This document shows, piece by piece, positions 41,002 to 52,021 of a stretch of DNA of 64,000 nt. A program made the translations under genes and the position numbers. How positions within the stretch are numbered: the stretch's first letter is position 1; each line of letters opens with the position of its first letter. The stretch is from Actinernus sp. WN-2022 (lineage: Eukaryota > Cnidaria > Anthozoa > Actiniaria > Actinernidae), in assembly GCA_030867875.1 (NCBI GenBank), contig JAOWCC010001608.1, forward strand, positions 166,909 to 230,908, given 5' to 3'. Below the pieces are notes generated by a model that worked only from the letters and a program-made list of their open reading frames with translations, searched no databases and was not told where the DNA came from.

Positions 41002-44000
41002 CCCAGGCTCGAGGCCATGGAATGATATAACAGCCTCGTTTTCAGTCAGGCAGTCACGTGACATCGTACATGTTATGTTGTTAACATCTTAATGTCATGG
41101 TTATCATTTGTTGCAAGTTTCGTAAGATTTGATCAACAAACTGCAAAGATATTCATGATTTTAACGCCAGCCTCGTTTTCATGCTGAGCGTATGACGTCA
41201 TTTTCTTAAATACCCCCTTAATCGGCTCTGAGCAAGTTGCAAACTTGGCAACATCACTTTTCTTATTCTTTGAGGTCCCCTGAACACATCTAGCCCAGTT
41301 GTTTGCTTTCTTCACGGATTTCCCACGGGACTTAATTTTTGAACATATGCTCCCTGACTAAATGGACCAACAGGAGTTTGCATCAAATTTAGATGCAGAG
41401 TGCCGGCAACGCCTGGTCATCACTTAATTTTTCTAAAAGAGTAGATGTTTTACTGAACGGTTTAACAATTTTGAATTTCAAAGCTAATGCTGTTATCTTT
41501 ATTGCCGTAAGGACTTTCATATGCCAATCTGGACGTTTTAATTAAGAGATGTAATTTGTTATCTTAGTTTCTATTTATTTATATTTCTTTTCTCGTTGTG
41601 TTTGTTCTGTGCTTCTTCGTGGTCAACATTGTATAAATTAATTCACGTGAGCCCCCACGATGAGCTTAGAGCTCTTGGGGCAAACGTAAAGCCCAAATAT
41701 TGTTTAACTCTTTGTCGTCCGATCGTGTGTGAGCTCAATTGGTGAAATCCTGAGTGCTAAATCAACCCTCCCCCTCAGTTCCAGTTTGGCTAGCCCGGGG
41801 TAATTAAATACTGCTGACTTGTTAAGCCAAGGGCTCAAACTTCCCCCAGAATGCCATTCGGGTGAATTCTACGAACTGGTCGACGGTAGGTCATCGGGCA
41901 GAATGGGGCGACACATCCGGGACTTTTCTAAGCCGCCACCGCCAGATTCAAAAGATAATTAGTCAATCGTAACAGAGAAAACGGGGCCGAAAGCTAAAGT
42001 GCTGTTAGAAAACTCTCTGATTACGTAAAATCGACTAGCGGTATACATATGCGACACGGCATTTCGGAGATGAAATAGTCATAAACAATTTGCGGGGATA
42101 ACTAAAACTATAGCGCAAATATTAAGCTTCTCAAATTGCAAGCGAAATTTCTGTATATTAGTAATTATTAGTATGGGGCAAAGTTAAAAAGTATATTTTC
42201 TCGGCGAAATCTGGCTCGATCAAAATGCGACAAACGGCAAAAGTGAGATCACGGCTTCATAAAACTATATCTCTTTTCTTGGCGCAATTTATTGAATATT
42301 TCACTTCTCAATTTCGATTTTTCCAGGCGAACTGCTCAAAATGCTAATTTGTTCCTTTAAAACTTCGCGCGCCAATTTCATTGATCCTCTTAGCTCCGCC
42401 TCCAAAGACAATGGAGCACACGTTGACCAGAAGCTCTATTGTAATCTGAAGTTATTAATCCAAATCGAATTTGGCGCTCGAACAAACCTAATGAGGCGAA
42501 AAAATCTGTAATAATTGCTATGGTGAAAAACCTAGGTTTTGAGTTCGAGTAGAGTTTCAAATAAACGTTATAGTCAAGGTATAGCTGTTTCCGTCTATGA
42601 CCCATATCTGATCGGCCGATGAAACTGAAAAATAGAGCAAACATTGAAAGCGGCTAGTGAAAATAAAACTTGGAAGCGCAAACAACCCAAATATTTAATG
42701 AAACAGGTTTAATGAAAGAGGTTTACTAAGGATCCTTCAATTTTTTTCTAGAAGTCACATTCTCAGTGACGGCCGATATGATAGAAACAGTATATTAAAC
42801 AATCTGGTAATTTTACAGTGTCTAATACGCACGTCGCTTTTATACGTTTATTTTAACTCGGAGACAGTGATTTTCATAAACTTGTGAAATAGATACTAGA
42901 GTATTTAGCTCTAATATTACGCTTGAATTATATTTTGTGTGCATGTGTGTGTTTATTTTACTATTACGCTCTATTACATTTTGTTTAACGGGCTAATGAA
43001 AATCACTAATAATAAAGCTAAGGGAATTTAACTACCACTCCTCTTAAGCTTAGGGATTTTGAAGGAGTTTATGCAGAACCTATGCCGATAATGAAAAAAA
43101 TGCTGCAAATAAAGATATGCCTAATGAATGTCGTCTAGTTACCGTAAGGCAGTTTTAGAACGTGTGTTTTTATCTGTGAGTAAATTGATTTTGCGGTTAG
43201 TAGATCCATAGAAAACAATTAACGAGCTCTGGGACTTCGTTAGTCCCATGATGAGTGTGATGACACTTGATCGAAAGGCGCTTTAGCCGGTATTGGAACG
43301 AGGTATTCCCTGAAGGACTCCCTAACAGCCAATCGAAAGCGCTTTACTGAATATCTAATCAGGCGTATCATAATAATTCCCATCTCACATCTGATTAGCG
43401 ACCGCAAGTGCATGTCGCCGAAAACAATAGGATTCTACGCGATGTATTGCAACTTCTGTAGGGTTTCCAATGAAATGTGCTCTAATTTTGGAGAAAAATG
43501 CCACTGTCAGAGAGCTTGAAGACATAATTAAGTCTGAGGATGGCTGAAAAGTACTTGGTTTGCTTTTAGTAGGCCTTGTGAGGGGATTTCACAGGGTTTT
43601 TCCGTTGTGTTTGTGCTTTCAGACACGGGAAAAAATTCTTCAATGAAATCCTTGAAATCCTGCAGTTGGCATTCTTTTACCCCTGCTCAACCTATTAGGA
43701 TGTGTTTTTGTCACTTTAAAGCAACGGCTTGAGTCCAAATCACCGCTCTTGGCTGTAGCGGTAAAAGACTTATAAAAAAAAAACTACCGGAGTCCCAGAG
43801 TGGGGAACCCCTTGTGGAATTTTTGTCCATTACCCAGCATGCAATTGGAGGTGGGTACAGGAGAACGTGGTGGAGAGAAATGTAGTGTAAACATCGGCGT
43901 GGTTCACAGTCGCTTGGTGTGTTTTGTGCAAAAAAACCTGGTTGGGAAGATTAAACAAGGTACTGTAACGACTGAGTGCTGATTTTGTGTTTGCTCTTGA

Positions 44001-44979
44001 TTTCAAGTGCGAATGGAAAGGATGTTTTGAGCCGATTTTCAGCTCCTTAGAATTCGTGAAAATCGAAGAAACAAAAACTAACGCCAAAACAAAGGAGCTT
44101 TTCTCCATAGTGAAAGAGTCAAGCGATCCCTGTTATAGCTTTGACTTTGAAGCCATTCATCCCTTCACATAATATCGCAACATCGTCTTTCCGGCATGTC
44201 TAGATGTGATGCAATATTTTTTTCTCATATAGGTCTCAGGGGACCTATATTTACAGGCTCCGACCCGAAAGAGTTAAATAAAAAAAATAATGTTTTACTC
44301 TAACTTGGTCAATTTGTATCCATGGAGCTTGCTGCACTCGGTCCGTATGACTATGTCATGACCTGATTGAGCCAAATATTTTCGCATCTGGCCCTGCCAC
44401 TCAGTTAATATTAAAGTACCTGATCTTTCAATGGTGAAAACTTTCAAAACTCTAGATGTTTTGTTTGCAGCTAGTACATTAATGTATGTGAAAGTGCTTT
44501 ATAGTTCACAAATAAGTATTCATGGTTTTTAATTTAAAATCCTGAAATACATCATTTCTTTTTTTCTATTTTGCTTTCCCTCATGTTGCAGTAATGATGA
44601 TATTGAAGTGATACTGATCAGGAATGTGGTGCGTAATTGCATTTACATGGAATTGAAACACTGTGATCATACAAGGTACATGTAGCTATGTCATGAACAC
44701 AGTTTAATACAACATTGGCATTGTTTAAAGCAAGATTTCACATAAGTTGGGAAGGAAATATGTAGCAATTATGTACATTGTTTTGTGACTGTGTAAGGAA
44801 AAAATATTAATGAATTGGGTGTGTCACAGTACATGTAACTGTGCTAATTCAAGTCATTGCCATACATGTATTTTCGTCACTCATGAAATCATAACTGAAT
44901 TAGATGGAAATGATATAATTTGATTAACTGTATGCAATTGATCTTTGAAATACAACTAGGTCATACACTGTACAGTATG
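41002..44979. other. Long stretch without a recognisable gene
   Basis: I find no domain, RNA gene or strong repeat. Small open frames (for example 42390-42644 minus, 43830-44108 minus and 43987-44172 plus) have ordinary composition but no recognisable motifs and overlap on both strands. It could be intergenic DNA or worn transposon sequence. Confidence 0.5.
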
Positions 44980-45047
44980 TAGTAATCTATTCCAACTGCA
45001 TCCTACTCCACATGGGCATACGGGTTAGTTACGGGCAAAGCGAGTCC
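44980..45047 (-). repeat. Terminal split repeat B2
   Basis: 68 bp, TAGTAATCTATTCCAACTGC to GCAAAGCGAGTCC, equal to 45269-45336. It marks the 3' end of the Ngaro-type element. The segment 45048-45195 between B2 and A2 is not repeated. Confidence 0.9.
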
Positions 45048-45195
45048 GTAAGCCAGTGGAGCAGGAGGCAGCTGTCCACCGGAGCAGGGTGGGAGGGAGG
45101 GTGAACGTCTATAAGGCCCCACTCTTAACTCAACTAAATACACAATACATACTGAGTGGCGGCCGGACCGTACAAGCGCTACCCTCCCGCGTTCC

Positions 45196-45336
45196 GTTTA
45201 ACAAACTGGCCACGATTGATTGAGTGCTCCCTTATTTATACCCATGTTACGCACGGGTGCATTTGGAATAGTAATCTATTCCAACTGCATCCTACTCCAC
45301 ATGGGCATACGGGTTAGTTACGGGCAAAGCGAGTCC
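45196..45336 (-). repeat. A2-B1 junction repeats
   Basis: A2 (45196-45272) equals A1 at 51265-51341; B1 (45269-45336) equals B2. They overlap at TAGT. The junction reads GGAATAG TAAT CTATTCC, a palindrome with 7-bp arms, as expected for a recombinase crossover site. Confidence 0.9.
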
Positions 45337-45499
45337 TATGTCAGGGGCCGGGCCCCTTAGACCCCAACTGAAAGTATCCCACAATATGGGTAATTTCCCT
45401 ATCCACCTTACCCGTAACTCAAATCCCCTACCCATAACTTCCTTCCAAAATGGAAGAGATCATCCTGTCGAGCATGCAAACGGTAACCCATAGATAGAA

Positions 45500-46864
45500 C
45501 TAAGCTGTGAAAAAAGGCTTAAAGCCCACTACGTTGTTCAGTTTACGAAACCTAGCACCTAGGGTTTCTGCGGCTATCTTGCCTCCCTGTGGCAACAAGC
45601 TATTGCTAAGTCTCTCTGATGTGTCCGTGACTGCTTGATCAGCAGCTAGAACCTTGTCGGCCTGCGTGTAATGGTCCACCATAAAGGTAGAACACCAACC
45701 CATATGTCCAGCGATGTCCCCTTTAGAAGCACCCAGGAGACTTAGGAGGATTGCTGTGCCACCACGAAACCCGTGGATGGACTCGTTTTCGTGGATGCCG
45801 AGGCAGGTCAGGTATGTACGTAGCCTAGCCTGGGCCGCCGACGCCAAAATTGGAGAGCTGGATACCAAATTCTTTTTGGTAGTTGCGCGGAAAAGGAAGC
45901 CCCGGCCCAGGTCGATTCCCATTGCCTTACAAAGTTCCCTGTAGAATTGGAGATTCCCAACTGGGCAGATGGCGGGGTTTTTGCATTTTCTGACCGGGAA
46001 AGGCCTGGAAGCGTTCCCCCTGAGTGTCTTACCGACCCTTTGGTGGATAAGCAGACTTCTACCGTCTGGATTCTGTAAAATGTCCACAGTTTTTAGCCTT
46101 CCTAGGTCTGAAGCCCTCTGACCAGTGAAAAACTCGAGAGTAAGGAAGGCCAAATCGCGGGCGTAAATGTACTTCTGTATGGCCGATGTGGAGCCATTCG
46201 AGAGAAGGGCACGTAAATGGTTCACAATTTTCAAAAACTTGTCGAAGAATACCGGGGTTGCCTGCTCGGGAGAAATTCTTGCCTCCGCTTGCTCCTTTTG
46301 GATTGACTTAAGATACTGCTTGACGGAAAAATGGCTGGCTGGGTTTCCCCACCCCAGACGATTATCCCATTCTCCCGATCGGTCGAAGCTATTAAATATT
46401 GCACGGAGTTTACCAATAGTCGAGTCAACAGTTCCCGCGGCCAGGCGGCTAGGGCACTCGCAAAGTCCCCTAGTCCTCAAACCAAAAAATTGGCAAACCT
46501 CCCTGTGGATCTTTGTTCTCCCCTTTTGATCTTTCCATACCAGGAAACGAACAATGTCTTTCGGGCCACAAGACATGAGAGTCTTTGAAGAGCCAAGGGT
46601 GCGCAAAAATAATTGTAGCTCTAATTCTAGCTGTGATTTTTGCCTTCCATACTTTGATGTCATTCTGGCCACCTCGAGTTCGTGGATTCGCTTGTCAATG
46701 GTTTCCAGGCTCAGTTTTATTCGCTTTGCAGCCGAGCCTTCTAAGTTATCTCTCGGGAGCGCTTCTTGGGCAATACCACAACGTTGGCAAAATGTTGCGC
46801 AGTCGTCATTAGGGTAACGGCATTCCCGACAGGCCCTAGCAGGGCGCCATACCCGCGGGACAGT
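45500..46864 (-). CDS. Tyrosine recombinase of the Ngaro-type element
   Basis: The frame is open for 455 codons after an in-frame TAG at 46867-46865. The upstream part codes a zinc-ribbon-like CRECRYPNDDCATFCQRCG and then a helical region. Counting from the GTG at 46672, the catalytic residues are Arg186 (TGQRASD), His300 and Arg303 (HGFRGG), His323 (AGHMGW) and Tyr335 (VDHYTQ): a complete R-H-R-H-Y set. It would integrate the circular DNA copy. There is no ATG near the frame start. A pyrimidine-rich TTTTGACTTCCTTTAG directly precedes it and could be a splice acceptor. Confidence 0.9.
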   Translation of the reverse strand, partial: TVPRVWRPARACRECRYPNDDCATFCQRCGIAQEALPRDNLEGSAAKRIKLSLETIDKRIHELEVARMTSKYGRQKSQLELELQLFLRTLGSSKTLMSCGPKDIVRFLVWKDQKGRTKIHREVCQFFGLRTRGLCECPSRLAAGTVDSTIGKLRAIFNSFDRSGEWDNRLGWGNPASHFSVKQYLKSIQKEQAEARISPEQATPVFFDKFLKIVNHLRALLSNGSTSAIQKYIYARDLAFLTLEFFTGQRASDLGRLKTVDILQNPDGRSLLIHQRVGKTLRGNASRPFPVRKCKNPAICPVGNLQFYRELCKAMGIDLGRGFLFRATTKKNLVSSSPILASAAQARLRTYLTCLGIHENESIHGFRGGTAILLSLLGASKGDIAGHMGWCSTFMVDHYTQADKVLAADQAVTDTSERLSNSLLPQGGKIAAETLGARFRKLNNVVGFKPFFTA

Positions 46865-46897
46865 CTAAAGGAAGTCAAAACAAACAAAAGGATTGGA

Positions 46898-49141
46898 TTA
46901 AACGCTCTGGCATCTAAAGGCCAAAAGGTCCCATTCCAGAGGCTTTGGTTTAAATACCCCCTCTCGGGTAGGATAAAGAAGCATATTGTCCTCACCCTTT
47001 GACCCCAGCCGGATAACATCCGAGGCGCGCCCATTGACCAGAGGCCACCAGAACCGTCTCGGAAACACATCTGGGATGACAATCGTGAATGCGCAATCCG
47101 TCCCGGATAAAAACCGGAGGATCGGGCCTACCAACACTAGTGGTGGGAAGACGTATGGATTATCTGGAGTGTGGAGGGCTTGGGTGAAGACGTTCACACC
47201 GGCTGAGTTAGGAGTAGGCCAAGGGGTGAAATGACGGAGCGGCTTGTTATCTTTACCGGTGTGCACGTTGGAGTCTAATGACATGAGATCGACAGTGTGA
47301 GGGCCCCAGCGTGTTTGCAATTCTTGCCATGATGTGTTGGCCAACATACAATCTGCTGCACACAACACCCTCGAAGGGCGATCTGCCAGGTTCGCTTGAG
47401 AAGGTACGTGACACAGAGATAGGGCAATGTTGCACCGCAGCGCCAGTTCGTAGATGTCTTTGATCGTTGCCGAGAGCTCGAGACTTTTGCCACCCTGGTT
47501 GTTCCAGGCTTGGACGAGAGTAAGGCTATCCGTCTGGGCATCGACTCGCCGGTTACAGAGTGACTGAGAGGCTGTGGAGAGTGTATTCAGCAGTGCAAGA
47601 GCTTCCTTGATTACGATAGGCTTCTCGGACTGTTCGCGACTCCAGTAATCGCGCAGGTGCACTGGCTCACCTGCCGGGGAAAAGACAACTCCGCCCCACC
47701 CAGAGTTGGAAGCGTCAGCGAAGAACTTGACCACCTGATGCCTTTCCTTAAACCATGGTAAAAGGCCTTGCCAGTTGTCAAGAAATCTCCAATAGGTAAT
47801 CTCTTTTCTCAGGTCACCTGCGATTTTTATGGGCTTGTGGGGCTTTCTCCCGTGCGCTCCGATCGCGCGGAACACGGTGCGCGTATACAGACGCGCTGCC
47901 AGGACGGCTATCGAAAACGACGTTGTTTTCCCTGCAAAACGTTGAAGTGTACGGAGACTTATTTCTGTGTGGGCTAGTATCGTTTCTCTCAGCTCACGGA
48001 ACTTTTCTCTCTTGTCCTCAGGTAATAGGAAAGCTGTGCACTTTGAGTCACACAGGTAGCCCAAAAACCGGACGCTTTGCGAGGGATTTAGCGTAGATTT
48101 CGGAAGGGCTAAAGTGTACCCCAGAAACGTCAGCACTGAAGTTGCGATGTACGCTGCGGCTTCAGACTTTTGGAAATCATTCCAGTCGCACGTGGCAGGC
48201 GTAACTAACTGGCCCATATGGCGGTCGTCAATATATTGACTACAAGGGACGTTAAGGCTACGAATGTAATTAGTCGCCACCAAACCCGTAGAGTGATACA
48301 CGTACGCACTTGCTTTCCATCCAAAAGGTAAGGACGCGTACACAAAATAACAATCGTCCCAACGTAGGCCAAACATGGTTCTACTGTTTGGAGTCAGCGA
48401 TAAGTGATCGTAACCGCTTTTATCGTCGCAGACCGTTTGGTAATGGCCCTCCCCAACGTAACGCGGCAAATCCGATAGGTAATCCAGCGAGAAAGGGAGG
48501 TCGCGTATCCAAAGATTTAGGAACCTTTCATCGTGGCACATACGCGGTTTTGTCGGTTCTATTGTTATAGGCATCACCAGGTGGGGAGGCTCGACCTGCC
48601 CCACATATCCCCAGAACAATAAGGATCCGGTGCGCACTCTCTCACGGATAGTCGCATCAATAAAATCCTTGAATTTATAACAAGATTCGCTGTTTGGAAA
48701 TTCACGCGACGGCGGATATGGAGCGTCATAAGAACGACCACCAAATGCTCCTTTATAATGCGTCAAATATGACCATACATCTACGCCATTCTGAATAAAA
48801 GCCAAAACCTCACTCGCCTGACCCGGCGGGATAATTTCTTTCCATTTACTATAGTGGTTGTGGAGCTCTCCCGGGATAAACGATGATGGGTCACGAAAGA
48901 TTACCTCGCTCGGTTTTGCGAGAACATCCCCCCTAGCCACCATAGCCGGGGGTGGCCTAGGCCCGACAATTGTGGTGGGCAAGCCCTTCCAATCGCACCA
49001 ACGAACAACCGGTCTCCTCTGGCCTTGGCTATAAAACGACCGAGGGTCTTGAATCTTAAGGCGCTTGGCGGTGGGTGGACCCTGACAAGGGAGAGTTAAA
49101 TCAGGAGACGTGCGAAAGATACGCCCACCAAATTGTCGAGC
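46898..49141 (-). CDS. Reverse transcriptase/RNase H of the Ngaro-type element
   Basis: The frame is open for 748 codons after an in-frame TAG at 49144-49142. Counting from TTG 48982: RT fingers with KPRMCHDERFLNLW, the motif-A region CDDKSGYDHLSL, SLPFGWKASAYVYH, and the catalytic QYIDD at 250-253. RNase H has Asp423 (FFADASNSGWGG), Glu460 and Asp485 (TDSLTLVQAW), then ADRPSR. A tail follows with VDLMSLDSNVH and WPTPNSAGVNVF, typical of DIRS/Ngaro pols. No stop or frame shift interrupts it and all catalytic residues are present, so it may be functional. No ATG marks the start. Confidence 0.9.
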   Translation of the reverse strand, partial: ARQFGGRIFRTSPDLTLPCQGPPTAKRLKIQDPRSFYSQGQRRPVVRWCDWKGLPTTIVGPRPPPAMVARGDVLAKPSEVIFRDPSSFIPGELHNHYSKWKEIIPPGQASEVLAFIQNGVDVWSYLTHYKGAFGGRSYDAPYPPSREFPNSESCYKFKDFIDATIRERVRTGSLLFWGYVGQVEPPHLVMPITIEPTKPRMCHDERFLNLWIRDLPFSLDYLSDLPRYVGEGHYQTVCDDKSGYDHLSLTPNSRTMFGLRWDDCYFVYASLPFGWKASAYVYHSTGLVATNYIRSLNVPCSQYIDDRHMGQLVTPATCDWNDFQKSEAAAYIATSVLTFLGYTLALPKSTLNPSQSVRFLGYLCDSKCTAFLLPEDKREKFRELRETILAHTEISLRTLQRFAGKTTSFSIAVLAARLYTRTVFRAIGAHGRKPHKPIKIAGDLRKEITYWRFLDNWQGLLPWFKERHQVVKFFADASNSGWGGVVFSPAGEPVHLRDYWSREQSEKPIVIKEALALLNTLSTASQSLCNRRVDAQTDSLTLVQAWNNQGGKSLELSATIKDIYELALRCNIALSLCHVPSQANLADRPSRVLCAADCMLANTSWQELQTRWGPHTVDLMSLDSNVHTGKDNKPLRHFTPWPTPNSAGVNVFTQALHTPDNPYVFPPLVLVGPILRFLSGTDCAFTIVIPDVFPRRFWWPLVNGRASDVIRLGSKGEDNMLLYPTREGVFKPKPLEWDLLAFRCQSV

Positions 49142-49729
49142 CTAGGCAACCCCATTGGGGCATAAAAGGCATTAGACGCCCGCACCTAGGAACGACAAAG
49201 GCGGGGGAATGGTAAAGGTCCCCCCTGAAACACCAACAAAATCGTGACCCGTAAACCTTTCGTTAACTTGAAATTAAGTCTCTTTATTCCCTAGCTAGCT
49301 TACAATTTTCTTAACGTAGATACCTATACTACGACTTAGGCTTACTTGAGCCCTGCTAATGAATAAAGCCCCATTCCCAACAATGTACTTTAAAAGGAAA
49401 ATCCAACCAATATCCTAAAGGAATAATTATAATTTCTCTTTGTTACATAATCAAAATATCCTAGTCTGCTGACTGTTCCCTTTTACTTTGCGAAAATTGT
49501 GTAGGAGTGAGCCGAGCTAAGCGAAAAATTACCAGTACCTCCTCCGGGAGGGCGTTTAGATACAGATCAGCGCCGACAAGCCTGTGAGAGTACAACAAAG
49601 CGTCCCATTAAATATGTTCAACTTTATTTCCTTATGCAATTATTACAGGTTATCCAATATGCTCACTTGTTGTCATAAGCACTACAAATTAATACTCATT
49701 ACATGTGCCAACTTTATGATCTTGTTGAG
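49142..49729 (-). other. Non-coding link between gag and RT frames
   Basis: About 590 bp with stops in all frames I followed. Pol may be reached by splicing (a GCCTAG precedes the RT frame) or by other means. Nothing else is identified. Confidence 0.4.
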
Positions 49730-50230
49730 TTACGCGTTGTTAAATCTATTAGCATTACACTGCCTTTGAAAATGACCCGGGCGTCCACATGAAAAGCAGA
49801 CCCCTCTGCCACGCCCTTGGCGAAAGCCCTGACCCCGGCCGCCTGCAGGCCGACGATACGGGTGCATAAACGGTTGAGCCGACGGTTGCGATGCTCCTTT
49901 TGCCATCCTTTGCAATCGTCGCTGCTACTGTAGTTTCTTCCTTGATCCCAGCAATCTTATGAGTACATCTCCGAAGTCAGGCCTAAACATCATGGGTCTT
50001 GTTTGACGCAGTATCGCCTCGTACTCCGCCGCTTTAGGGTCATTAGCACACCTAGCCTCATCTGCCAAGGTTTGGAGGGCGGACAAAATCATCGCCGGGT
50101 CTCTGAGTCTGACTGGGGACGAGGCCAACTGACGCACTAGTTGAAGCGAGGCGGGCACTCCCCCCGTTTTCAACTGCGCAGCCTTCAGCTCTGCCAAATC
50201 TTTCTGTAGAACCTTAACCTGATCCGCGAT
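49730..50230 (-). CDS. Gag, second exon, with zinc knuckle and an in-frame TAG
   Basis: After the acceptor CTTCTCGCAG (AG 50232-50231) the frame reads QVKVLQKDLAELKAAQL (coiled-coil-like), LRDPAMILSALQTL and RPMMFRPDFGDVLIRLLGS. It then meets a TAG at 49927-49925 within CAG TAG CAG and continues in the same frame to an RG-rich segment and a CCHC knuckle CFSCGRPGHFQRQC before the final stop. Gag packages RNA; the knuckle binds nucleic acid. The TAG could be a C-to-T nonsense change of CAG or a readthrough site. Confidence 0.8.
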
Positions 50231-50609
50231 CTGCGAGAAGTGCAAGTCAATAATTAATGACAAGCAACCCGAATGTTTTGCCACTATACCTATTATAAAA
50301 TCCAGGCACTACCAGCATAGATAAAGTGCAAACCGAACCATTATTAACATTGAATAGGTTAAAGGCGTAACTTTACTCTCTTATTGTAAAGGGTAAAACA
50401 AAACAACAAACAATTAAACCCCTGCCCGAATTCCCTCAGGGCCAACAGACGCTAGCTAGTATGGTAATCTGTAAAGGAATGTACCGTTCTCTTATGAAAA
50501 CAGAGATAAATCTGCATACTAACATACGCACAGGCGCGTAATTCAAAGTACTGCCTTCTTAGGCAAATATATCTACAAGCCTAAAATTAAAAATTAAATA
50601 TATACACTG

Positions 50610-50850
50610 CTATCTCTCGGCCCCGACCGAGAATATATCTTTAAAATCGTTTCTACGGAACTCCTTGCAGCCTCCACTGCTATCTCTCGGCCACAACCGA
50701 GAATATATCTTTCAAATCATTTCGACAAAATTCCTTGCAGCCTAAACTGCTATCTCTCGGCCCCAACCGAGAACATATCTTTTAAATCATTTTCCCAAAA
50801 CTCCACGCAGCTACAACTGCGGTCTCTCGGCCTCCAACCGAGAAAATCAA
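50610..50850. repeat. ~69-bp tandem repeat in the gag intron
   Basis: Four degenerate units contain ACTGCTATCTCTCGGCCCC, ACCGAGAATATATCTTT and CTCCTTGCAGCCT. CTCGGCC and its near-complement CCGAG give each unit a small hairpin. It lies within the gag intron 51080-50231. Confidence 0.85.
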
Positions 50851-51080
50851 CTTGCCAAAATACTGTAAATGTGTAGTTCACCGTTCCGGCCACTACCAGA
50901 CCTACACAACGTACCTAGATGTTCAACAGCGTTGGTAATAACCGGACTAAATGACTGAGAGCTAGAAACTGTTCTTACACGATGTAATTTGTATAATACT
51001 GTTATAGAATGACATACAAATGTAACAAGACAAACACATTGCCACTCGGCCGATAAAAAGAAACTAACTAGGTTTTATAC

Positions 51081-51236
51081 CTCAAGCGGCTGGGCTTGCT
51101 GGCCGTTTCCTTGCACAGCCTCTTGATTATCTTGAGGAGCGACTGGAACTTCCGCAACATTAGCGTTCTCGACGGGAGCCGGATCTTCTGGTGGTAGAAC
51201 TACCGGAACAGCAACGGGAACTTGGTTGTTAGCCAT
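51081..51236 (-). CDS. Gag, first exon
   Basis: ATG at 51236 opens 52 codons rich in Pro, Val, Ala and Glu (VPVAVPVVLPPEDPAP), ending GAG before donor GTATAA (GT 51080-51079). Joining to ATCGCGGATCAG at 50230 keeps phase zero. The 850-bp intron 51080-50231 has consensus GT and AG and a good pyrimidine tract. The ATG is 29 bases from the A1 repeat, a very short leader. Confidence 0.75.
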
Positions 51237-51264
51237 GAGGACGATAGATTCGCTTTCGCGGAGA

Positions 51265-51341
51265 GTTTAACAAACTGGCCACGATTGATTGAGTGCTCCC
51301 TTATTTATACCCATGTTACGCACGGGTGCATTTGGAATAGT
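51265..51341 (-). repeat. Terminal split repeat A1
   Basis: 77 bp equal to A2 at 45196-45272, ending GGAATAGT. It marks the 5' end of the Ngaro-type element. The promoter is presumably within or next to this repeat (TTTATACC is present), which is inference. Confidence 0.9.
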
Positions 51342-51492
51342 GTACATGTATACAGTTTACATTTATGTGCTTTATCAGAGGAGGATTTCATATCCCAGCA
51401 TGCATTGCAGTTTGCCTTAGTCAAGTGTTTACTTTATAATTTGCAGGCTAATATGATAATGCAATAATTATAAAGTAATAATTGGGTCTAAT

Positions 51493-52021
51493 GGACTGGT
51501 CATAAAGTGCAGTTGGGGGCGGGGGGGGGGGGGGGGGGGGGGGGGGTGATAAAATTCAATTTTTGAAAGGCTGGATTTTATGTGGCTCACTCCTGGATTA
51601 GTGCAGAATTACACATGACCCACCTCTATCTTGCAGCTGAAAAACATCATGTTTTTGGCCAACAAATAATGGTAATAAACATAGTACAGTTATTATATAA
51701 ATTGGAGGTAATGTTCTGAAACAGGGTATTATTGTATCTCAATAATCAGTCAGAACTTTTTTAAATGAAAATCACATTTGGGTATAAATACAACATCAGT
51801 TCATGTAATATAATTTTGTGCTTCCTAAAACATTATAAAATAACTGTTAATACCTGTCAAGTGTAAAATCAAAGCAGATTTTAGTGTGACCCCACCCTCC
51901 ATGTGGTGGCAAAATTTCCATGACCCACCCCCATTTATGACTTGAACATTTGATGACCCACCCCCCTGATTTTCATCACCCGCCCCCACCCCCCTCCCCC
52001 CCTTTACATTATGACCAGTCC
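51493..52021. mobile_element. MITE with poly-G/poly-C subtermini, copy A
   Basis: The ends GGACTGGTCATAAAGTGCAG and its imperfect complement at 52021 are followed by G-rich and C-rich tracts (G26 after GGGGGC). The target duplication CTAAT lies at 51488-51492 and 52022-52026. The pre-insertion sequence can be inferred from neighbouring 84-bp units, which read GGTCTAATGC. The interior (529 bp) has no coding sequence. Copy B is at 57504-58030 and the start of copy C at 63543. Confidence 0.85.

Larger units (their letters stand above)
44980..51341 (-). mobile_element. Ngaro-type tyrosine-recombinase retrotransposon
   Basis: The minus strand reads A1 (51341-51265), gag, RT/RNase H, tyrosine recombinase, then B1 (45336-45269), A2 (45272-45196) and B2 (45047-44980). 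A1/A2 (77 bp) and B1/B2 (68 bp) match exactly by eye. This split direct repeat layout and the recombinase in place of an integrase define DIRS/Ngaro-type elements, which insert via a circular intermediate. No methyltransferase is seen, favouring Ngaro over DIRS1. Confidence 0.9.

Noticed and set aside
37691..44979. Further genes outside the hAT element
   Set aside because: Only short frames without recognisable motifs or splice structure. I found nothing that can be supported.
44980..51341. LTR retrotransposon (Gypsy or BEL) or Crypton
   Set aside because: The split A/B repeats and the RT plus tyrosine recombinase combination fit Ngaro/DIRS. No integrase and no matching LTR pair are present.
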